Positions 34,049 through 46,985 of a stretch of 60,000 bases of DNA are shown here, piece after piece; position 1 is the first letter of the stretch, and each line of letters opens with the position of its first letter. The DNA is from Bolinopsis microptera (lineage: Eukaryota > Ctenophora > Tentaculata > Lobata > Bolinopsidae). A model generated the notes under the pieces. It worked only from the letters and a program-made list of their open reading frames with translations. It was not told the origin of the DNA and did no database searches. The DNA lies in assembly GCF_026151205.1 (NCBI RefSeq), contig NC_087072.1:25511799-25571798 (forward strand). The letters are read 5' to 3'. Made by a program: the position numbers and the translations under genes.

Positions 34049-36761
34049 GTTAGCGTGAATCACATTCCTGGGTTATCTTTCTTCTCAATCTAATTGTTGG
34101 TGGAATTCTGCCATTTTTGGTCAAATTGTCGCATGATGCAAACATCAAGCAACGAACAAAGGTAATGTAAATGAATTTGATTCGATGACAATAGAGAAAG
34201 CTGCTGTCGACCGCGAGACCGTTTCAAGTGTGCCATCTTTCTTACATTATTGAAATATAGCCACATTATGAGAATACCTTACTTTAGCAGCTGCAGTGGC
34301 GTAACGTTACTCAGCTCACTCATTGTCATGTGACATATCTGATGGAACTTTATTTTGAGAGTTAACATTAACCGCTCATCAAATTGCTGAAATATTGCTG
34401 AAATAGAGCCATCTACAGCAGGGTGTCCCGTGTCATAGTTATTGGCGCGCAATTTTGCGTAAAATTTTAGCTTACCCAAGCTTTTAGAAACGATCATTAC
34501 TTGACTTCTGAGGGTCAGTTTCCTATGGAGTCTTGATCATTCGAGAGATAATCCTTCATACTACAGTTCAGTCTAAAAACGAAGTCCGAAAGAAGTTAAA
34601 TTTCGTCGATAATCACGACGAATGAGAAAAATTTGGATTATTGGACTTGAAGCCTTCGGCTGCTTCCCCTGAATTCCGGGATGAGTCCGCCCGACTATAT
34701 TTTATTGCGTCAGTTAGAGGAGAAAGAGAGCTTTTATAAAATCTATAGTTTTCTATATCTTTCGCTATGAAGAGCTGTGCACTTTAGTCTAAAGAATAAT
34801 TTCAGAAAAAGTCCCTTACTCCTTCGTAAATCTAACCAAGTATGGAATCGATCCTTTAAATAACGGCCTAAATTATGGGTTTTGAGGTACATCAACACAA
34901 AATTCTGAAATTAAGGAAAAGTTCAGACAATTGTCTACAGACCAGTTTTTGAATTTTGTAATTCCGATATTCAGAAGTAAAGTTATGACCCGTCGAAAAA
35001 TGTTGATTTCATCATAAAATACACATAAAATTTCAAACACGCCAATAATTATGACACCCTGCTGGCGTACAGATGATGGAATGATGTAACTGGGAATGAT
35101 CGGAGTGTGCGATTATTTTACGATCGTAATTAAAAGCACTGTATTTAATTGGATAATTAAGTGTGGATATGATCTAGATTTTCTGGGAGTGACTGACTTC
35201 AAACTCCGACAATATTTCGTAGGCAAAAATGTAAATATTCAATCAAATCAAGTTAGAAAGGGACTAGGGTTATAGAGTAGGGTACATAGATTTAATTTCT
35301 AATAAACTTCCCTCATGAAATTACTACATAAGCACATTTTGAATTGTTATGGAGTTTCTGGAGCGCGCAATGAAATTAATGTTATGAATGCTACGAAATT
35401 TCAGTTTGCTCAAAAACAATTTGTTGGCGCTCGATTGATTTGTCGCGCGCAGTAACTCACGTGCTATTCGAATGCATCCAGGAGTCTTAGCGATGACGCC
35501 AATCGATACGATGGATGATTGTTGGTAAGTTCAAAAGACCTAAGTACCTTCATTTTCTACAATTCCACATTTCACATTTATAACATTAAAAGCTATAAAC
35601 TCTGAGAACTCCTACAATGTTGAATCTAAATACAACAATAAAATTTTTTTACTAAACATAACAAATATTAACAATGTCAAGTCTGGGACTTTTATATACA
35701 TGTATTTGTTATCCCTACAAATTGTATTGAACCAACTTATTTCAGGTCGATTCCTGCCATGCGTAAACGGAAGTAACATGTCCTGGACAGGTTGTAATCA
35801 CCACGACAGGGCAAGCACCCCCAGATTATTACCCAAGTTGGATAGTCGCACAGAACGGAGAGAAGTTCCTTCTCTAGAAGAACACGCCAGCGGAATAGAC
35901 GACATGAATGTAACCTACACCGGAACAACGATAGAGCTGTAATATGCTGAACGGAGTAAAAGTCCAGTTTGAGACTGATTTTGGGGAGTTCAAACCATTA
36001 CAGATACCCCTGGATTGAACACTATGGGAATTTAGTGGAAACAACACGAAGTCGGAGATGACCTGTACAGGGCAGGTTCTGATGACTCGAGATGATAGCA
36101 ACAATTTTGGAACAAGCTTTGGGCTACAGAATACGATGTGTGGAATTTAGGAACCTGTTGGACCAGGAACATTGGCGATAACCAAGCAGAGGTGAGGAGG
36201 ATTGCGATAATAGCTGGAGTCCGGACAGCTTTCTCGAATGTGTTCGGTTATCGGCACCAAATTCTACAGAGACACGTGCCTCTTGACGGATGTGCTGCAA
36301 GGTGGACGATATGAGTGACGTTCTATTGTGCATTCGCGAAACACAAATAGCTCCACCACACTGTCAGAAATTGCTGGATACAAAGTCCGAGGAACTTTCC
36401 TCCAGCAGATTGTTGCGAACTAAACGAGAGTTCCAGCTGCTTCTATATTCAGGATGTCCACTCCAGGTGATCCTCCTTACCTTGATGCCATTAGACTATA
36501 CCAATTCTTAGACCTGACGCCTTGATTTTAGGCACTAAGTTCCGCTAACAGACTGAATTAGCCATCCACCGAACTGTCAAGATGAGCGTGACTTAGCGAA
36601 CACAAAGTTTTCTTCTCCAGAGCGATGATTTTCATCCTTTATTTAGGAATTTTTGATAAAGACTATATATGATGATATCATTGAATGACCTGATAGGGGA
36701 TTTTTAATGAAAAATATTAAATGACCTGCAATATAATAGGTTTCATTCTGTTATTGCACAG
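34049..36761. other. Unassigned sequence downstream of the last kinase exon
   Basis: No exon for the kinase C-terminal lobe was recognised. An inverted pair, CAGCAGGGTGTC...TATTGGCG at about 34416-34452 and its inverse at about 35040-35064, suggests a 650-bp MITE-like element with CAGGGTGTC ends. A higher-GC stretch at 35745-36520 holds only short open frames and resembles a decayed repeat. Confidence 0.45.
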
Positions 36762-37138
36762 GATTGAAGAATGCAAATTTATGCAACGAAAAGATTTGGG
36801 GATCAGATCACAAGGAGTTCAATCCAGGACGTTTTGACAACTACACGTTCAGTACAAGCAAGGAGAAGGGTACTCCTGGACTCACAAGGACTCCTACTAG
36901 GAGAACAAATGTTCACCACGACCAGAACAGACACCCACACGGATTTTTACCATTTGGAATAGGGCCAAGAAACTGTTTGGGGAAGGAGTTGGCCAAAATA
37001 GAATTTAAATCGGTAATTTCTCATTTATTCTACCACTTCAAGTTTACTCCAGTAAAAGGAGAAAATATTCAGCTCATGAGGTACAATAGTGTTAAGCCCT
37101 TGTCAGGACAGAATTGCTATGTGGATTTGATAGAGTGA
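36762..37138 (+). CDS. Cytochrome P450 last exon (orphan)
   Basis: After an acceptor (TTATTGCACAG) the frame encodes KIWGSDHKEFNPGRF and then HGFLPFGIGPRNCLGKELA, the P450 heme-binding signature FxxGxRxCxG with the Cys thiolate ligand. It continues with a typical C-terminus to TGA at 37136-37138. The upstream helices, including ExxR and the PERF-type region, are only partly present. No other P450 exon was found nearby, so this is either the end of a gene with very long introns or a pseudogene fragment. P450s are membrane-bound monooxygenases; family and substrate cannot be told from this piece. Confidence 0.7.
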
Positions 37139-38075
37139 TTTATTGTGATAATCTGTGATCTGTATCAGTATTATATAATCCTGTATTCAAGTGTGTTCGT
37201 CTCTAATAATATTATCATTGTTATATTCAATCTTTAATTTTCCAATAGATTCAGATACTTTCATTTATATCGACTTTTATTCAAACCTGAAGAAATAGGA
37301 ATAGATTAGCATCAATCTGTTAAATATAAAAGTAGTCCTACGCATGCTCAATTATCAAAGTTCAAATGGATATTTAAGTGGAGTAAACAGAGTACAATTA
37401 ATCACACATAGAATCAAATTCCACAAACCAAAACCAATTAGCAGCTTGAAAATTTCCCACACTGTGTTGACACTACTATAATAGCAAAACCGATAAATCT
37501 TATCGGCCCTTTTGTGGACGACCTTTATTTGCCCTCTGTGTATTGCTACTGCTAGTACTTATTCATTATCAGGGCCGATCACAATTTTGGCCGCCTATTG
37601 TTTATGATTGTAGATTATTTATGTATTTTCAAAATACTCTCTCTCTTTTGCATGTATGAGATCAGGATTATTAAAATATTGCAGCTGACGCAGGATGTGA
37701 TGTGTTATGGCTGGAGGATACAGGTCCAATGGTTACCAAACAGACTCATTTCAAACACCGGGGTTATTTCTTTAATTTTAGCGGCGGTGTCGTTTACTGA
37801 GTTTTACGTAGATTGTTAAAATTGCAGCTGATCAGCGTTTTCCCTTTTATTTTATTAAAACCGATAATTTATTATTATTATAAGAAGGCTCGAAATTATT
37901 TAAAATTGCCAAAATAAAACTTGTTAGCCGCCCTTCTCCACTTCTCATGAATAGGACCTCCAAAATTTTGGCTACTCACAGTATGGTCCGTAAAAATGAT
38001 AAAAACTAAAAACTTTGAACAGAAGTCCAGTTACAATCTTAAATTAAATCCTACCGCAGAGATCCCTTCCGAGAT
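37139..38075. other. Intergenic sequence
   Basis: No gene recognised. Confidence 0.5.
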
Positions 38076-38800
<725 letters not shown>

Positions 38801-38858
38801 GTGCACGCGAAGCGTGCACTCCGGCCGGAGGCGGCGGCCGAAGGCCGCCGCCTCCGGC
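38801..38858. other. Two adjacent perfect hairpins with GAA triloops
   Basis: 38801-38819 is an 8-bp stem (GTGCACGC) around GAA. 38824-38858 is a 16-bp stem (GCCGGAGGCGGCGGCC) around GAA. The GC content is extreme for the region. The first contains GCGAAGC, known as an exceptionally stable DNA mini-hairpin. Origin and role are unknown; a transposon end or a structured insertion is possible. Confidence 0.85.
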
Positions 38859-40090
38859 AGGAGTTTTTCAGGCATTAAGACTCATCGGAAGTCGTTCGAC
38901 AGATTTATTTTTAGTTCAAAACATTCTAATTTGATGTCAAAGATGACAGAAATAAAAAATAGTTATGTTGAGATTTTTAAGAAATTTGCATAAAATACTC
39001 GCCAGCACTGTTATACGAAATTCGGTAAAAAACCCAAAATCGCCATATTCAGGTGCCTTAAAAACCATGTTAAAATTGAGTTAGAGATCTGAAATTTTTT
39101 AGGACGTCTAGACGTTGACCAAATCGATTGCAAAAAAAGTTTCAAGTTTCAGGAGCATCGGGAAATGGGTTTTCTAGAACCCCTGTTTTACGACAGATTG
39201 TCGTGATACATACATACATACATATACATATACATATATTCAGGGATAGACGCTTTGCCAGTCAATTATAGGCTACATTCAGGTGTCTGTAGATTTGTAC
39301 CTATATAAAAGATACAGCCATTTCCGACCACAGGTCTTGCAAATAATTGTTTACACTTTAGTTTACATTGTATAAAAAAATTATTTGACGTCATAAACAC
39401 CCCTTGATGACGTCATCAAGTTAACCGTTTTTAAAACTTGATTTTTGACAAAGTAATAACTTTTAAAATTAATTTTAAACCATTAAGATGTAATTTTATT
39501 AAAAATCTGAGGAAATTTTCATCTTAGATAATTGTTCAAGCATTCTGAAAATCTACCGGAAAGTTTTTCTAGCTTGCTCTTTCATAAAGATATTCGTTAT
39601 TGAAGTTTGTGCTTTTTTGAAGAATTATTTTATAAAAACGTCAATTTTGCGATTTAGTATTCTCTGGTGTTGGGCCATGCCTTGGGTTGTGGAGCTCATT
39701 TCTGCTTCTTATAGGTATAAATTGTGCATTAGGCTAGTTTTAAAGTTGAAAATCGAAAAGTTTCACACGTGGGGACACGCCCAAATTAAAAGAAAATTGC
39801 TAAAATCACTGAAAATTGCTGTTTTCGTCATTTTCTGTCAACTTTAGAGTGCCGTTGTGATTACAGTTCTTCTTGAAATTGGCATTAAGTATTCAAGTTG
39901 GCACTTAATACTTAATGCCAACTTGAATAAGTATTAAGTGGCATCGACCGATATGCTTCCCTAAACACAAGGATATGTTTTTAAAGGAAAAATTTCGAAA
40001 TCGTTGAAACTTCCTCCTTATTAATGAAGATATCAGTTTATATTTCGACTTTATAAAGTACCCTGACATTATAATCAAAAAGAGATGATA
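38859..40090. other. AT-rich sequence with a 60-bp inverted repeat
   Basis: At about 39879-39940 GGCATTAAGTATT and CAAGTTGGCA are each followed by their inverse, giving a potential cruciform. A CATACATACATA tract lies near 39210. No gene. Confidence 0.5.
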
Positions 40091-40608
40091 TTTTACCAAA
40101 ACCCATAATCATGGGTAGAGTGGACCGCTGCCAGTGTCTCTCTTTCCCAAACAAAAGGAAATGATATTAATTTGATTGACCGTTCTCAAATGCAAAATGT
40201 TACCGAGAATGAAATCGGTCGCTCGCTTTTCCCATTCATTTACAATTGTACCTAATAGATTAAGAAGAACTACCCAAAGGCAGCTGTACTCGGCAATGAA
40301 GATTCAATAAACTCCAGCTTGTTCAATAAGTAATAACTACCACCCTTGTCCCTTACCCCGAAATACTAGGTATCGACCCGAACGCAACCCAAAGAGATTT
40401 TTACAGCATCTGATTGATGTAATCAATCGAAACTTATTTATACAATTCGTAAGCCGTGAATGAATGGGAAAAGCGAGCGACCGATTTCATTCTCGGTAAC
40501 ATTTTGCATTTGAGAACGGTCAATCAAATTAATATCATTTCCTTTTGTTTGGGAAAGAGAGACACTGGCAGCGGTCCACTCTACCCATGATTATGGGTTT
40601 TGGTAAAA
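40091..40608. mobile_element. MITE with 150-bp perfect terminal inverted repeats
   Basis: The left arm 40091-40240, starting TTTTACCAAAACCCATAATC, is the exact reverse complement of the right arm 40459-40608 over all 150 bases. TA flanks each end (40089-40090, 40609-40610). The 218-bp centre encodes nothing. TA duplication fits a mariner-like or related superfamily. A diverged relative of the end lies at about 47040-47080. Confidence 0.9.
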
Positions 40609-41410
40609 TATAATATAGTTAAATTCATACAGGGTGGGCCAAAAGTCAGTGACCATACGTCGGGTCTTATACCTCCGCCGTGTTTTATATTTGAGAGTTG
40701 TTGCTTTGCAGATGGCATACTGCACCTACTTGTTCGAGGATATCGTGGCCAAAATTTGAAAATTCGAATATTTTAGACCACGCCCATTCAATATTAAAAC
40801 ACCTATATTGTTCTCTCTGAACATGTTGGACCCCTAATTTTTTCAGAGACGGTAGATTATTACATTTTGCATCTGATCTGAAAAAAAGATTATGTGAAAC
40901 GGATTATAAATGACGAAGTTATCAAGCATTTTGTGTATCTCGTTAGCAAAATAGATTGGGTGATTATTGATTATGTGACTCTCTACCAATACTAAAAGTA
41001 TTATGGAAGGGAGCGCTGCGGACTGTGCGGAGTATGAGTCATCGGAAAATGGGGGAAAGATGGAGAACGTCGCCTAACACTCACTTCAAACGAGTATGGA
41101 GAAATAAGTTCGCCAGATCAATCCCGAAACTTGGCAAAGAGAGCACAAGAACAGCGACACAATTCCTTACTGGACATTGTGAACTAAATTACCACACTGT
41201 CTTACGGAAGATGAGACAATGAAACACTTTATTGGTCAGTGGCCAGTGCCCGAAATGGTCTTACCAACGAGGAGGATATATAAATATTGACTCCTTCTAT
41301 CTTAGTGTGACAGACATAGTGGACAAGTTCTCACTACCAAGGATCATCAGCTTCATACAAGCAACAAAACGATTTACTAAATGCGGAGAAAACAAAGTTT
41401 AACTTTTTTT
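40609..41410 (+). mobile_element. 3' remnant of a LINE-type retrotransposon
   Basis: Conceptual translation across two or three frames gives TRTATQFLTGHCELNYH, then DETMKHFIGQWP, then a tail with LPRIISFIQATKRF. This order (TGH..LN.H, DET..H, C-terminal IxxFIxxTxRF) is typical of the C-terminal end of LINE polyproteins. At least one frameshift separates the blocks, so it is dead. The sequence at 40629 starts CAGGGTGGGCCAAAAGTCAG, a different element end similar to one near 22200. Confidence 0.55.
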
Positions 41411-41921
41411 CTCCACTAATTAATTTTACCGGGGTAAGCACAGGGCTCCAATGGGATGATGATTAATCACTCTACACTCGACTGTCACGTGACTTTTTCA
41501 ACCCGTTCTCTAGCTGGTTCTGAACGACTATTCGAAACCCTAACCCTCCCATCTGATCCCAACCCTAACCCTAACCCAATCCTTAACAAAAGCATTTGCT
41601 GAAACCCTAACCCTAACCCTAACGAGAAATTAGACTAACTTCCTTATACGGTCATATCACGTGATCGAGACAGTTTTTCGCCAATATCTCGTCGGGGGAG
41701 CATTTTAACCCTATGTCATGAGGGGTGATTCGGAATCAGCGTCCGAAAATACATCGATTGAAGTTGGTTTCAACTGTCGGGGGCCCTTTTAGAACAATCT
41801 CGAAGATCGACTGTAGAGTGATTTAGCACGCTCGGCTCCAATGCTCTATCTTATAGTTATAGTGGTCACGATCTTTCCATTAGTGATAATGACCACAGCC
41901 CCCTACGAAGAAGAAGAAGAT
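41411..41921. other. Short (CCCTAA)n tracts and unique sequence
   Basis: CCCTAACCCTAA-type stretches occur at about 41540-41577 and 41604-41622, the complement of the TTAGGG interior at 30 kb. Nothing else recognised. Confidence 0.6.
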
Positions 41922-42150
41922 TATGTGACACCGTGACACGACACCTTAATTGGGCAGCCTTAACGATTCCCATAATGTTTAACGGGGTATCACGTGATTA
42001 GAAAAGCCAATCACCTGATCACATATAATGAATAAACTAGTTATGGTTCTCGGTCATTTGAGAAGCTATAACTCTAATTTTTTCAGGACAAACGTAATTC
42101 GAATGGCCAAACACAATTCAATAAAATTTCGCTCGATCCGACTATCCAAT
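41922..42150. repeat. Dispersed repeat, copy 2
   Basis: Matches 21756-22010: GTGACACCGTGACA, TTAATTGGGCAGCCTTAACG, the CACGTGATTAG part and GTAATTCGAATGGCCAAACA, in the same orientation with small deletions. Confidence 0.8.
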
Positions 42151-43733
42151 GATTATGATCTCGGATAGTGCTATTGTCGCCCTTTCAGTGGAGGAGGAAC
42201 TATCGGCAGTGTCACCACTGTACAGGTACTGCTGGTGGCAATGATATTTGTCGACAATTGACAATGAAATCGAATTTGATAAAAACAATGTAATTTTTTA
42301 ATCAATAAAAAGAAAATGATACTAATACATTCAACATTGTAGTCTATTCAGTTACATTTTTATGAAGAAGACAGGCGACGTTTGATTTTCTACTCCGATC
42401 GAAATCTAAAACTCTTAGCGCTTTAAAAAAACCAGAAAACGTGGTATTAATATAATTAACCTACCATCTTTACTTAATTAGTCACATTAATAGTAAGACC
42501 TAAATACCAGACAAAATTATACATGTCAATTATTCCGGCATACCTGACGAATTCCAGTTTTTATTTATAATTTTTCAGTCCTCCAATTACTGAATAACAT
42601 GCCGGTTCATTGGTCAGCTCCAGGAGGCCACATGAATTAGATATGTCCATTCCGACTGATTTAATCAAATTATTCACTTACTAACAATCCGCTTTGTATT
42701 TTGAAATTAGCCGCATTTTAATTATGTTCTTCGACAAAGACATACAGGTCGCTTATGGGTGATTCTGACAAATATATAGCCATGCTTCCAACTGAAAAAA
42801 CGGCTCACGTTTTTAGATTTACAGTAGATTTAATTTGACGGCAAAAAACTGAGTTTCCAAATATTCAACACGTACCTGGACAAATGGACGCCGTTTTCCG
42901 TTTGTTGAAAAATAGTGCACAAAGTTTGTATTATGTTATTATGTTTATATATTTTGTAGTTTGGGTGTGTTAACACCCATGACCCAATTTAGAGCTCTCC
43001 CTATCATCAAGACCAAGCATTAGTTAGTTTATGGAAGAAAACTAGAATATTCTTTAAATAGACACCAGCTTTCTGAATGATTTAAAATAATAGAACAGAT
43101 AAAATGTTCAATAAAATCACCGATGTTTTTTTAAGTTTAGGTGCTACCGCAGCTGCGTAAAATCTTCGAATCACGGCCTTCCTTCCTGTTGTTTCTCAGA
43201 ATCTCACATAGTGAGAAAAGCCCTACTGTGCAAGAGCTGTATTCGATAATTCGCCAATTAGCATCACACTAGGATTTGTAGGTATGCGCACTTATGAATC
43301 AAATCTTCCCGTTATACTTTATATAGCATCTGCCTGTATCTGCTTGCAAAATTGAAAAACTGGATTATCTAAAGATCTTTCCCTCAATTTTACAAAGAAA
43401 TTGGTTGAACTTTATTGAGTTTGTTAGGTCCGGCACGCTTCCGTTCACTTGACACTTTTAGTCAGTGTAATAAGCGTAACTCTGCTATAATGGCAATTAT
43501 CAAACAAGGAACTTTCCTAGCTATCGCATGTTGTACTATACCAGCTTGTGGTCGGGTTAATATTATAAAGCGAGGTGTATCTGCAGTATATGTCAATATG
43601 TCTTGTCTAGTGTAGACCTATCCGTTTGTTATAACCAATGCTATAACTTTAAGGTTTACTTTAGTTGTCCTGTCAGTCTGAATTAATTTTGAATACATTG
43701 GTGCCACTACTGGACAGTCATGTTAAAATCAGC
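42151..43733. other. Intergenic sequence
   Basis: No gene or structured repeat recognised. Confidence 0.45.
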
Positions 43734-44100
43734 CGGGTATCGTCATGGTTACCAGCCGGGTATCGTCATGGTTACCAGCCGGGTATCGTGGTTACCAGCC
43801 GGGTATCGTCATGGTTACCAACCGGGTATCGTCATGGTTACCAGCCGGGTATCGTCATGGTTACCAGCCGGGTATCGTGGTTACCAGCCGGGTATCGTCA
43901 TGGTTACCAGCCGGGTATCGTGGTTACCAGCCGGGTATCGTGGTTACCAGCCGGGTATCGTCATGGTTACCAGCCGGGTATCGTGGTTACCAGCCGGGTA
44001 TCATGGTTACCAGCCGGGTATCGTCATGGTTACCAGCCGGGTATCGTCATGGTTACCAGCCGGGTATCGTGGTTACCAGCCGGGTATCGTGGTTACCAGC
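43734..44100. repeat. 20/23-bp minisatellite GGTTACCAGCCGGGTATCGT
   Basis: About 17 units alternate between a 23-bp form (with CAT) and a 20-bp form. Stops are absent, so several frames stay open. Confidence 0.95.
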
Positions 44101-45445
44101 TAGCTGTTATGACAATTGTTGTACGTTTAAAAGCTTAACCTGGTTAAATTAGAACGGCCTGAATGTCTGATTACTTATTTTGCTTAAATTTTTGGAAAAG
44201 CGTAACTCCAAAATAAACCGTTCCGTCTGCCGTGAGTCAGACTAATTCAGCTTTATAAAACAGATCTATAATAAGCAGGCCAAAAGCTTTTAATGTAGCC
44301 ACAGAATTAACGACAAATTAGCCTTGTTTGACTTAATGGCTACTTAGTGGTTTCACTACATTGCTGCCATCATATATTAATATAAACTACTCATATTTGT
44401 AATTCTTCCGTATTACTATTTTTAATGAATTACAAGCATATTGGGTGTTTCGATGAACGCATTATAGGACATGCGTATCCATTGTCCGTGTGACACAGTG
44501 ACACAGTAACACAGTATGTAGTATATTTAGATGTCAATCCTGCTGACAAGTGGCAACAGTAATAGCATGTAGTATCATCGAGATGCAGGCAGCTTTTGAA
44601 GTTTTGTATAATTATCAATAATGAAGTTCGGAACAGTTTAGCTGTTCTACGTATTTATTGCTTATACTTTAATAGTACTAGTAGTTTAACTTTTTTCGAT
44701 CGTATTGATGAATTAGACAGCTTAATTTGATAAGCTGGATAGAAGAAATGGAATCGACTATAGCTTTATTATAATCGCTTATATTTTAAAAGATACGTTG
44801 GTTCGATGGTTACGTTACACAATGTATAATTATATTCCATACCCGTTGGACGCGTATTGTGCCCATTGTGTAACTAAATATGTCGTAAACATTATAAAAG
44901 ATGATTTGCATTATTTCCATCTTGCACAATGCACATAGGCTATCCATGCAATTCGATGCATTGAACGTGATGGACACTGGACAGTTCACGTCCGTTGTGT
45001 TTGGTGTACGTAAAATATTGAATTCATTAGGCAATAGGCATGGAACGTCCAGTTCACTGCACAAAATGGCTGTACATTGGATACTGTATTTTTTACTGCA
45101 CCTTTATTTTCATGCTGTTGCTGCCGTTAGCATTTTAGTACCGTTGGATGGCACCGGACATACTGTTACATTTTATTTCGTGCTTACTTTATTTGAGCAA
45201 TCCCAAACGCCAGATAGTTACTAAGCAACCGGCCAATTATAAGAGATTTAAGGATCTTGCATGACCATCTAAAGTTTTCTTTATTGGCAAATATTTTGCT
45301 CATCCTTTGAAGTCGTCACTATTTGCCTTGTTTTAGAAAAATAGAAGCTCAGCATAGGGCAACCATACATTATACACTAACTGTGCCTAAGATTCAATAA
45401 TCTTAACAATCATTCCCCAAGGTTTGGTAGGATACTATTTTTGAA
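44101..45445. other. Sequence upstream of the Ly6 gene
   Basis: No supported gene. It would contain the promoter of the Ly6 gene at 45446, but no motif stands out. Confidence 0.45.
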
Positions 45446-46189
45446 ATGGGAAATCTGACGATTGTGTTTGCTCTCAGTCTCACTGTCCTTCTAATCAGAA
45501 GTAAGTATAAGCACAGGTCAATGTTAAGTTTAATTCGTTGAATGAATCGTCTTTGAAATGATAAGATTAAGAAAACGACCCTGAGTATTTAAATCTTCAG
45601 GTGTAAGCAGTTTAGAATGTATGGCATGCTCGGGTTCTATGAAGCCAGAGAACTGTAATATCGCTACATGTGAACCGGAAGTTAGCCAGTGTTACCACAT
45701 GATCCCTAACACTAACCAGGAGTCGAGTGTTAGGGGCTGCTTGCCTACGGAACAAGGCTTCGCTTCAGGTTTCTGACAGTTATAATTATTAACATGTCGA
45801 CATGTTTAACAATTCATTGACAGTAATTGTAGTCCCCTCTATAACGCAGTTTTTGGGACGAAAGATTTATCCTAAAATAATTGCGTTGTACAATGTACAG
45901 GTGAGCTGCGTTATAAATGGGTAACTTATTTTTGCGCTAAAATCAGCTCCGACGTTCGCCAAACATGCACGTAGAAGCTATTGTGCATTTTTTGGGGCGC
46001 GTTTATAGCTCAGGGGAAACACTGTATTTCTATTTTTACCGTTCATCATAACTATTTCTGATTTTAGATTGTGTGGAAAACGACTCCTGCGAATTCCAAT
46101 CGTGCTCAGAAGAACGATGTAACAGCAGTCCAGGAATGTTATCCTCATTTCTCCTAATCCTCTTCTCAACTTTCTTCTGGTGTTTCTGA
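45446..46189 (+). CDS. Ly6/uPAR (three-finger) GPI-anchored protein, 3 exons
   Basis: Exons 45446-45500, 45601-45768 and 46068-46189 join in phases 1 and 1 with GT/AG borders to give 114 residues. Residues 1-18 (MGNLTIVFALSLTVLLIR) are a signal peptide. The mature part starts SLECMACSGS and has exactly ten cysteines, ending in the family's hallmark CN (EERCNSSPG). A hydrophobic C-terminus (SFLLILFSTFFWCF) then ends at TGA, as expected for a GPI-attachment signal after NSSPG. Ly6/uPAR proteins are small cell-surface or secreted three-finger proteins acting as ligands, co-receptors or channel modulators; the partner is unknown. The gene is convergent with the Ig receptor on the minus strand and forms the other half of a duplicated cassette. 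Confidence 0.85.
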
Positions 46190-46985
46190 TCAGTTTGAGA
46201 TACATAATATATTGTTGAAGAACTAGAACTAGAAGAAGTCTTGTTGTGTTTGCGTAATGGCTTAGTAATATCAAAATTGGATTTAGAGCTAAGGAATGCA
46301 AAGTAAGGCTGGATTATTATTCTCAATTTTATGTTTTGAAATAAAGAAATAAAACCATCAGCTACTCTCTAAAGCTGTATTTTTTGCTATCTATACTTAT
46401 AGTTCAAAATAAGGGTCATAGAACAGACAAGGCAGGTCGGTCGGGCGCCGGTCGGAGGTCGGTTGGGCGAAGAGGAGAATAATCAGTAAAAGAGTATGCC
46501 TGTGCAATATCGAAATACTTTGAAGGTTTAAAAATATTGTCCCCAAAACATATAATATTGTTCGATTCCCATTGCAGAGCTAATTGATTGTTCGAAGTTT
46601 TTTTGGTAAATAAATATGTTGATATAAGTTTAAGTTGGTATATCCTACATTAAGTTGATTTGCCTTTCTAACCAATAACTTAATCTCTAAAAATAAAACA
46701 ATGCGTTACATTTAACTGATCCCAAACGACATTTTGGAATTAAAGCGGCTCATTCCTTTCTTAATAGATTTTGTTTTTTTATATAGATCATTTGTACTTA
46801 TATTTCAAACTACAAAATTAGTTTATGTTTTTATCTAATCCGTTGTCCCAGTGAAGAAAACCTTAATAATAAAAAAAAGATATTATAAAGCTTAAATTTA
46901 ATGAGATCAGGAATATCAGCAGTAAATCTTTAAATGGAATTGGCAAAGAAGATTAGCAAAGATTTCTTGCAGAAATGAAATCTAA
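46103..46985. repeat. Segmental duplication, unit 1 (Ly6 3' end and downstream)
   Basis: The end of Ly6 exon 3, the 3'UTR and about 800 bases beyond are repeated in the same orientation at 56779-57875. Matching landmarks: CCAGGAATGTTATCCTCATT, GTCCCCAAAACATAT, AATGCGTTACATTTAACTGA, TAAATCTTTAAATGGAA. Unit 2 has a roughly 340-base insertion at about 57150-57490 relative to unit 1. Confidence 0.85.
46340..46355 (+). promoter_or_regulatory. Polyadenylation signals of the Ly6 gene
   Basis: AATAAA occurs twice (about 46341 and 46349), 150 bases after the stop codon, where a short 3'UTR would end. The signals are also present in the duplicated unit near 56980. Confidence 0.55.

Noticed and set aside
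44901-45224. 107-codon plus-strand open frame with a hydrophobic stretch
   Set aside because: No homology recognised, no supporting splice or promoter signals. Length is compatible with chance.
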